A stretch of DNA of 38,567 nucleotides, from contig JADGQO010000027.1 in NCBI GenBank assembly GCA_017881725.1, positions 1 to 38,567 on the forward strand. Direction: 5' to 3'. Positions 33,860 through 38,567 of the stretch are shown here, piece after piece. Position 1 is the first letter of the stretch. Every line of letters starts with the position of its first letter. A program made the translations under genes and the position numbers. The notes beneath the pieces are model-generated. The model was not told the origin of the DNA, did no database searches, and saw only the letters and a program-made list of their open reading frames with translations. Source of the stretch: Fibrobacteria bacterium (lineage in GTDB: Bacteria; Fibrobacterota; Fibrobacteria; UBA11236).

Positions 33860-34636
33860 TTACTTCGACACCGTCAGGTCGACGCTGCGGCCCAGGTAGG
33901 GCTGTCCGGAGGCGGGGCTTTGGGTGAGGACGGTACCGGGCAGGCTTTTCGCATCCTTCTTGGAGATGATCTTGCCCACCTTCAGGCCCAAATGTTCGAT
34001 TTGCGCTTTGGCCTCGCTCAAGGACAAACCGGTCAGGGTCGGCATGTTGGAAGGCGCCTGATCCTTGCCCAGGCTCAATTCGATTTCCACCGCGCGGTTT
34101 TTTTCCAAAGTGGATCCGGCCCGGGGGGTGGTTCCGATCACGGCTCCGGCGGGAAGCGCCGGATTTTGCACCTCGCGCACACGGCCCAGGCGCAAGCCAA
34201 GTTGCTCCAGGGTGATTTCCGCCTGGCGCAGCGAGAGGCCACGCAGGGCGGGCAGCTCCACACTTTTGAATCCCTTGCTGATGCGCACCCAAATGCGACG
34301 GCCTTGTTTGACTTCCGTGCCTTTTTCCGGGTATTGGCTCAGCACGCGGCCCGCGGGCACGTCGACGCTGTAATCACCGGTGGAATCGAGCATATACAAG
34401 AGGCCGCCTTGTCGCAGTAAATCCCTGGCTTTTTCCGGCGGCAAGCCACCGAGCGCCGGTACCTTCACCTTGCCGATGAACTTCCCCGCCACATAGGGCA
34501 TGATGAGCAGATTGGCGAGAAAATAAAAAACGATTCCGATCAGGAACCAGAGCAGCAGGGCGACGAAAAAGGGCTTGGAGAAGAAACGGGCCAGCACCGA
34601 ACGAGTCTTCCTCTCAGGTTTTGAGTTCTTCCTCAT
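33860..34636 (-). CDS. PASTA-domain single-pass membrane protein
   Basis: The 258-aa protein has a short basic cytoplasmic N-terminus, a transmembrane helix (about residues 25-50, FFVALLLWFLIGIVFYFLA) and three extracytoplasmic PASTA domains (starting near KVPALGGLPPEKARDLL, ELPALRGLSLRQAEITL and NMPTLTGLSLSEAKAQI). PASTA domains bind peptidoglycan fragments or cell-wall proteins in penicillin-binding proteins and Ser/Thr kinases. Here no kinase or transpeptidase domain is attached, which is common in Gram-negative stand-alone versions of unknown role. The ATG at 34636 overlaps the end of the Crp/Fnr gene by 23 nt. Translation is likely coupled to that gene. Confidence 0.9.
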   Translation of the reverse strand: MRKNSKPERKTRSVLARFFSKPFFVALLLWFLIGIVFYFLANLLIMPYVAGKFIGKVKVPALGGLPPEKARDLLRQGGLLYMLDSTGDYSVDVPAGRVLSQYPEKGTEVKQGRRIWVRISKGFKSVELPALRGLSLRQAEITLEQLGLRLGRVREVQNPALPAGAVIGTTPRAGSTLEKNRAVEIELSLGKDQAPSNMPTLTGLSLSEAKAQIEHLGLKVGKIISKKDAKSLPGTVLTQSPASGQPYLGRSVDLTVSK

Positions 34637-35306
34637 GGAGGATCAGCAAGTCCTTGCCGTCCAGCACAATATACCCTTTTTTCTGGAAGAAATTCAGCAC
34701 CCGGGAAACGGTTTCGCGCGTGGTGCCGGACATATCCGCGATGAATTGCTGGGTGGGCTTGTCCTTGACGATGATGATGGACTTCCCGTCCTTGGTCTTG
34801 GTGCGGATGCCCCGCTCTTCCATCAATTGCAACAGGGTCGCGGCCACGCGGCCGTACACGCGCATGAGGGCCAGCGAGGAAATCTGGCGGTTGGACTTGC
34901 GCAGGCGGCGCGACATCTCCCCGAGCAAGGTCAGGGACAAATCCGGCTGCTTGCGCATGACGTTCAGGAACTCCTCGCGGCGGATGGTCAGGAGGCGGGA
35001 GTCTTCCACCGCCCGCACCGTGGCCGACCGGGGCTCGCCGTCCAGAAGCGACATCTCCCCGAAGAACTCGCCTTCCTTGAGCGAAGCCAAAATCGCTTCG
35101 CGCCCGTCCTCGGCGGTCAACACCACCTTGACCTCGCCCTTGGCGATGATGAACAGGCTTTGGCTCGAATCGTCGTCCTCGTGCAGGATGATCTCGCCCT
35201 TGCGGAAGGACTTCTCGATGACCATCGCGGCCATCACGTCGAGCTGCGTGTCGTCCAGGGCGGAGAAGAGGTCGACGCCTCTAAGCAGTTCGTTCTTAAG
35301 ACCCAT
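34614..35306 (-). CDS. Crp/Fnr family transcriptional regulator
   Basis: The 230-aa regulator has an N-terminal cyclic-nucleotide-binding beta-roll (about residues 10-125, with GEFFGEMSLLDGEPRSATVRA, the cNMP-type phosphate-binding block split as GEFFGEMSLLDGEP plus RSATVRA). A long dimerisation helix follows, then a C-terminal winged helix with the recognition segment FIADMSGTTRETVSRVLNFF. The RSAT element suggests it can bind cAMP or a similar ligand, and there are no N-terminal cysteines for an Fnr-type cluster. The ATG has GGAG 5 nt upstream. It overlaps the PASTA gene and probably shares its transcript. Target genes are unknown. Confidence 0.93.
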   Translation of the reverse strand: MGLKNELLRGVDLFSALDDTQLDVMAAMVIEKSFRKGEIILHEDDDSSQSLFIIAKGEVKVVLTAEDGREAILASLKEGEFFGEMSLLDGEPRSATVRAVEDSRLLTIRREEFLNVMRKQPDLSLTLLGEMSRRLRKSNRQISSLALMRVYGRVAATLLQLMEERGIRTKTKDGKSIIIVKDKPTQQFIADMSGTTRETVSRVLNFFQKKGYIVLDGKDLLILHEEELKT

Positions 35307-35424
35307 GCTGGCTCCGTTACGGGTAAAGGTTTAAATCCAGAATCAAAGTGGTAATCGCAAAACGCAAATCCGCCTTCGAAGCCGCGCCTACCGGGGCCGC
35401 GAAGCCCGCGTCGATCCGCGCACG

Positions 35425-36705
35425 TCACATATCCAAGTGAATGGTCTGATGCCGTTTGGGGCCCAAGGAAATCAGGCCGATGGGAACTTCCAACAATTCC
35501 GCCAGGCGGTTCAAGTAGGCTTGCGCCAGCTTGGGCAAATCTTCCCAACGGGTGATTTCCACGGTTGGGGCTTTCCAGCCTTGCAAGGTTTCATAAATGG
35601 GCTGCACGTGTTCCAAGGTGGAGATTTGCGACGGGAATTGATCCATGCGCTTGCTCTTGAATTCGTAATGCGTGCACACCTGGATGGCGTCGAAGTCGTC
35701 CATGACGTCCATTTTGGTGATAGCCAGATGGGTGAGTCCGTTGACGATGGCCGCGCGGCGCACGAGCACGGCGTCGAACCAACCACAGCGCCTTTCGCGG
35801 CCGGTGGTGGCTCCGTATTCATGACCGATGCGGCGCAATTCCTTGCCGATGTCGCCGGTGATTTCCGTCGGGAAAGGGCCGTTGCCCACGCGCGTCGTAT
35901 ATGCTTTGACCACGCCGATGACCTGGTTAATGACCGTGGGTCCCACGCCCGAGCCCACGCACGCGGCGGCCGCGACGGTGTTGGACGAAGTGACGAACGG
36001 ATAGGTGCCGTGATCGACGTCGAGGACCGTGCCCTGCGCGCCCTCGAAGATGAGGCGCTTGCCTTGCTTGACGGCGGAGTTCACGAGCGCGACGGTATCG
36101 GTCACGTAAGGCGCCAGGCGTCGGCCCAAGGCGAGGTATTCGTCGTAAATGTCCGAGGCGGAAAGCGGTTCGCCGCCATACATCTTTTGGATCACTTCGT
36201 TATGCGCCGCCACCTGACGGCTGATTTTTTCCTTAAGCGAAGCCTCTTCCAAGAGGTCGCCCACGCGGATGCCGCTGCGGTTGACCTTGTCGTAATAGGC
36301 CGGTCCGATGCCGCGCCCGGTGGTGCCGATGGCGCTTTTCCCCGCAGCTTTTTCCTTGAGTTGATCCAGAACTTTGTGATAAGGCAAAACCACTTGCGCG
36401 TTATCGGCGATCCACAGGCGGCCGTCGATATTTATGCCCTTGGAACGCACTTCCTCGATTTCGTGCAGGAGCTGCGCCGGATCCAAAACCACGCCGTTGC
36501 CGATGACGCATTGCTTGCCCGGATGCATGATGCCGGCGGGAATCAAATGGAAGATGAATTTCTGATCGCCGACCTCGACGGTATGGCCCGCATTGGCCCC
36601 GCCCTGGAAACGGATCACCCAATCGGCCTCCTCGGTCAGGAAGTCCACGATTTTGGCTTTGCCCTCATCGCCCCATTGGGCGCCTACCACCACTCGATTC
36701 GGCAT
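35425..36705 (-). CDS. purA: Adenylosuccinate synthetase
   Basis: The 426-aa enzyme joins IMP and aspartate with GTP to form adenylosuccinate, the first committed step to AMP. It has the N-terminal WGDEGKAKIVD P-loop-type motif (slightly variant: most enzymes have GDEGKGK), GGANAGHT, the IGTTGRGIGPAYYDK signature and the late TTGRERRCGWFD block. The length is normal. The ATG at 36705 is chosen because the homology begins at MPNRVVVGAQWGDEG; the earlier start adds unconserved residues. The last gene downstream of purA on this strand is the Crp/Fnr regulator, after a 118-bp gap in which I see no feature. Confidence 0.97.
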   Translation of the reverse strand: MPNRVVVGAQWGDEGKAKIVDFLTEEADWVIRFQGGANAGHTVEVGDQKFIFHLIPAGIMHPGKQCVIGNGVVLDPAQLLHEIEEVRSKGINIDGRLWIADNAQVVLPYHKVLDQLKEKAAGKSAIGTTGRGIGPAYYDKVNRSGIRVGDLLEEASLKEKISRQVAAHNEVIQKMYGGEPLSASDIYDEYLALGRRLAPYVTDTVALVNSAVKQGKRLIFEGAQGTVLDVDHGTYPFVTSSNTVAAAACVGSGVGPTVINQVIGVVKAYTTRVGNGPFPTEITGDIGKELRRIGHEYGATTGRERRCGWFDAVLVRRAAIVNGLTHLAITKMDVMDDFDAIQVCTHYEFKSKRMDQFPSQISTLEHVQPIYETLQGWKAPTVEITRWEDLPKLAQAYLNRLAELLEVPIGLISLGPKRHQTIHLDM

Positions 36706-36793
36706 GTTCGCTTCGCACTCCGGTCCGCCCCTCCGCAAGTACGGATATCAGCTTTGGACCAAGGGGTAAAAGGTAAAAAAGCCGGGGGGATCG

Positions 36794-37300
36794 TCAAAAC
36801 TGGCCTACCTTATTGTGGGCGCAATCCTGTGATGACTGTCTCAGCCAACCGGACGGCTAGCCGCTACCTTGGGTCCTGCTCATGGTCCCGTGCTGCCCCA
36901 ATCCCCAGTGTACCTCCCCAGAACCGCGCAAACACGGCACTTTCTACCGCGCCTCCGATGCCAAAGTCATCCAACGGTGGGTGTGCCTTGGCTGTAAGCG
37001 GCCCTTTTCCGCCGCCACCTTTCAGGCTGCCTACTTGCAAAACAAACGCAGGACCAATCCCGAGGTGGCCAAGCTCCTCAGCTCTGGGGTCTCGCAACGC
37101 AGAATCGCACTTCCTTGGCCGTGGAAGCGGGGACCCGGAGAATACTGGGCTTCGAGGTCTCTTCCATTCCCGCCTCGGGACTCTTGGCCGCTTTCTCCAG
37201 ACAGAAGTACGGCGCCCGCGCGAATCATCGGCCCCAGGCCCTACAAAGCCTATTCGATAAAATCCGCAAGTCGCTGGATGCGTAAAGTAGGCCCGTTTGA
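36794..37300. mobile_element. Collapsed insertion sequence with terminal inverted repeats
   Basis: The left end TCAAAACTGGCCTACCTTA (36794-36812) and the right end, minus strand TCAAACGGGCCTACTTTA (37300-37283), are imperfect inverted repeats. Between them lies only a broken transposase reading. The 507-bp length is too short for an active element with this transposase type, so it is an internally deleted relic. I could not define a target-site duplication. Confidence 0.7.
36882..37285 (+). pseudogene. Broken zinc-ribbon transposase
   Basis: The 5' part reads CCPNPQC, then RWVCLGCKRPFSAATF, a four-cysteine zinc ribbon, then KRRTNPEVAKLLSSGVSQRRIA, the start of a helix-turn-helix. The catalytic region follows in another frame as SLAVEAGTRRILGFEVSSIP and SRQKYGARANHRP, ending at a TAA (37283-37285). 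In intact relatives these two parts are separated by about 60 or more residues, so an internal deletion joined them out of frame. The protein cannot function. The stop codon lies in the right inverted repeat. Confidence 0.75.
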
Positions 37301-37328
37301 AAAAGGCCTTCCCCGATGGGAGAAGGCC
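37300..37328 (-). terminator. Rho-independent terminator
   Basis: On the minus strand GGCCTTC (37328-37322) pairs with GAAGGCC (37311-37305) and is followed at once by TTTTT (37304-37300). It lies about 90 nt past the stop of the gene at 37416-37934 and would terminate that transcript. Its T-run borders the right end of the IS relic. Confidence 0.75.
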
Positions 37329-37415
37329 CGTTTCCAAGCGCCCGGTTTTGGGGTCGGAGGCTTGGATTCCGCTGCACGGGTTAATGTTCTTCGGCTGAAT
37401 TGACCTCGACCACGG

Positions 37416-37934
37416 CTAGTCGTCCTCTTCATGCGCGAACAAGGCCGACCACGAGGGATTGGTGCCGGCCAGTTCCACGGCCACCTTCCACTCGCGTCCC
37501 AGTATCTCGCGCGCTACGGAGCAATACTCGAGTTGAAAGCACGATTCGCAGGCGCTGTCGCAACCGTCCAGATGTTGCACGGCGAAACCGTTTTTCAACG
37601 GCGACTCCATGTCGATGGGCGAGTCCAGCATTTGCACGATGCCGCGATACGCGACGCGGGCGGGCAGCCGATCGAGAAAGTCCACTTGGATGGCGTGTTG
37701 CAGAAGTTCGAATTCGATTTCATTCAATAAGGCCAACAACTCCGTTTCCGGGAGCGCACCCGCCTCGGGCCATTCGCGGGCCGTCAAGATGTGACGCAAG
37801 GAAGTGAAAGCCGGGGTCGTTGGGTCCGACGCGGCCGAGCCGCTGGTCCAGTCCGACGCTCCATGGTTCCGGCCGACGGGCCTTTCGGATGGGGCGTTGT
37901 CATTGAAATCAGGATTTGATGGGCGCTTGAGCAT
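37416..37934 (-). CDS. Hypothetical protein with C-x3-C-x2-C-x5-C cluster
   Basis: I do not recognise this 172-aa protein. The N-terminal 40 residues are polar and probably disordered. A helical part follows (ELLALLNEIEFELLQHAIQ), then near residues 124-142 a cysteine cluster, DGCDSACESCFQLEYCSVA, which could bind zinc or an iron-sulphur cluster. There is no signal peptide, so it is probably cytoplasmic. The ATG at 37934 has GGAG just 3 nt upstream. A clear intrinsic terminator follows the gene (37300-37328). Real coding is supported by its isolated position, ribosome binding site and terminator. Confidence 0.65.
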   Translation of the reverse strand: MLKRPSNPDFNDNAPSERPVGRNHGASDWTSGSAASDPTTPAFTSLRHILTAREWPEAGALPETELLALLNEIEFELLQHAIQVDFLDRLPARVAYRGIVQMLDSPIDMESPLKNGFAVQHLDGCDSACESCFQLEYCSVAREILGREWKVAVELAGTNPSWSALFAHEEDD

Positions 37935-38159
37935 AGTCTCCGGTTCTTGTCATTAGGCAAGGCTTCTTGTGAATAGGCAATGCCAATTGTATCCCCGGCC
38001 ATTTTGCGTGATCCAGTTTTAAATCAATCACTTAGCTTGTAAAAACCCAAGCTGCTCAAAGAGACTGCAATGCCTAGAAAAGCGATGGAGGGTTTGAGGG
38101 AGCTTAAGATTTCCTTGACTTGCGGTCGGTGTAAGGTAATGAGGATCCCAAGTGCGCGT

Positions 38160-38191
38160 GGGGGCGGGGGTTGCGGGGAGGGGTGGGTGGG
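38160..38191 (+). other. Dense G-tract region (G-quadruplex on plus strand, C-rich transcript on minus strand)
   Basis: Six G-tracts (38160-38164, 38166-38170, 38175-38178, 38180-38183, 38185-38187, 38189-38191) lie in 32 bp. They start 5 nt beyond the stop of the barrel gene at 38197. The minus-strand transcript would be C-rich and nearly G-free, the composition of a rut site for Rho-dependent termination. The rest of the gap up to 37935 shows no feature. Confidence 0.55.
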
Positions 38192-38196
38192 AAACG

Positions 38197-38567
38197 TCAA
38201 AACTCCCAACCGGAATCGAGCCCCATCACCAAGGACAGGTCTCGATTGAAATCCCCGTTCCTTTGGATGAGACCGTCCTGGAAATGCAAATCATAAAACA
38301 CCGCGCCTACATGCGCGCCCAGAAGCCAACCATGTCCCACGTTGCCTTCCAGGGCCACGCGCGCCTTGCTGATCCACCCGATGGAGGGATGATTGGACGC
38401 GCCGTTCAGGAATTCCAAGTTGAGCGAAAGCGGTCGATTGCTCCCGAAGCGCACCAGGGGCCCGCCCACCAGATAGCCGCCCTCAAAATTGAACGCCTCC
38501 GCCGGATTGTCCAGCCCACGCAAGGCCAAATCGATATACCCGCCTTCGACGGCGAAGCCCAGGCCCA
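38197..38567 (-). CDS. Outer-membrane beta-barrel protein, C-terminal part (truncated by window edge)
   Basis: The open frame continues past the right edge, so only the last 122 residues are visible. They show alternating amphipathic strands (GYLVGGPLVRFG, PLSLNLEFLNG, SKARVALEGNVGHGWLLGAHV, split as SKARVALEGNV plus GHGWLLGAHV) and end in GLDSGWEF. The terminal aromatic residue is typical for outer-membrane barrels recognised by the Bam machinery. No family can be named. The TTG at 38529 is not taken as the start because strand-like sequence (GFAVEGGYIDL) continues upstream. Confidence 0.7.
   Translation of the reverse strand, partial: GLGFAVEGGYIDLALRGLDNPAEAFNFEGGYLVGGPLVRFGSNRPLSLNLEFLNGASNHPSIGWISKARVALEGNVGHGWLLGAHVGAVFYDLHFQDGLIQRNGDFNRDLSLVMGLDSGWEF

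Noticed and set aside
35437-37260. 607-codon open frame on the plus strand opposite purA
   Set aside because: It is antisense to a fully conserved purA and results from GC-rich codon bias. Only its last part reads into the IS relic; no independent start signal or family motif is seen.

Overview
The window (about 38.6 kb, GC-rich) looks like a chromosomal segment of a Gram-negative bacterium of the Fibrobacterota (Fibrobacteres). The main clue is a TIGR02147/DUF4423-type gene (4534-5373), a family expanded in Fibrobacter. It sits in an operon with large carboxypeptidase-regulatory-like/kelch lipoproteins. Supporting clues are a DUF4954 protein, an M6-peptidase-like FG-GAP protein with a C-terminal sorting-like domain, and many lipoproteins and outer-membrane barrels. 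The assignment is inference from family content, not from a marker gene.

Layout. (1) 1-7919, minus strand: an operon running 784-aa lipoprotein, TIGR02147 protein, 866-aa lipoprotein, 539-aa lipoprotein. The last gene is a paralogue of the third and has been cut by a 120-bp MITE-like element with TTAA target duplications. Two adjacent perfect dyads lie upstream of the operon. (2) 7976-16810: surface-polysaccharide genes. These are a Wzi-like barrel, gmd, and a WbpB/WbpD/WbpI-like set for diacetamido sugars whose aminotransferase gene survives only as a 32-codon stub, plus a polyprenyl-phosphate sugar transferase. Homoserine dehydrogenase and a decayed nucleotidyltransferase module are interspersed. 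(3) 16811-18123: a GC-rich, G-skewed gene-free stretch, then a HigBA/RelE-type toxin-antitoxin pair with an N-terminally truncated toxin. (4) 18261-26822: a small barrel protein, a UDP-sugar 4-epimerase, a HAD phosphatase, a DUF4954 protein translationally coupled to a CgeB-like glycosyltransferase, rmlA and adk. (5) 27012-36705, minus strand: the M6-like protein with a dead catalytic motif, a lipoprotein, a TPR lipoprotein, a PASTA membrane protein, a Crp/Fnr regulator and purA. (6) 36794-38567: a collapsed insertion sequence with recognisable inverted repeats, a cysteine-motif protein, and the 3' end of an outer-membrane barrel gene.

How the parts relate: most genes serve the cell surface, through nucleotide-sugar synthesis, capsule/O-antigen assembly, lipoproteins and barrels. 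Housekeeping genes (hom, adk, purA) are scattered among them. The window also shows repeated decay and remodelling: a MITE insertion, two collapsed genes in the sugar and nucleotidyltransferase loci, an IS remnant, a truncated toxin, 42-bp repeats derived from a gene end, and in-frame low-complexity repeats in three neighbouring enzymes. The most promising candidate for an undescribed system is the TIGR02147-lipoprotein operon with its twin-dyad control region. Second is the DUF4954-CgeB glycosyltransferase pair. No CRISPR array, rRNA or tRNA was seen.
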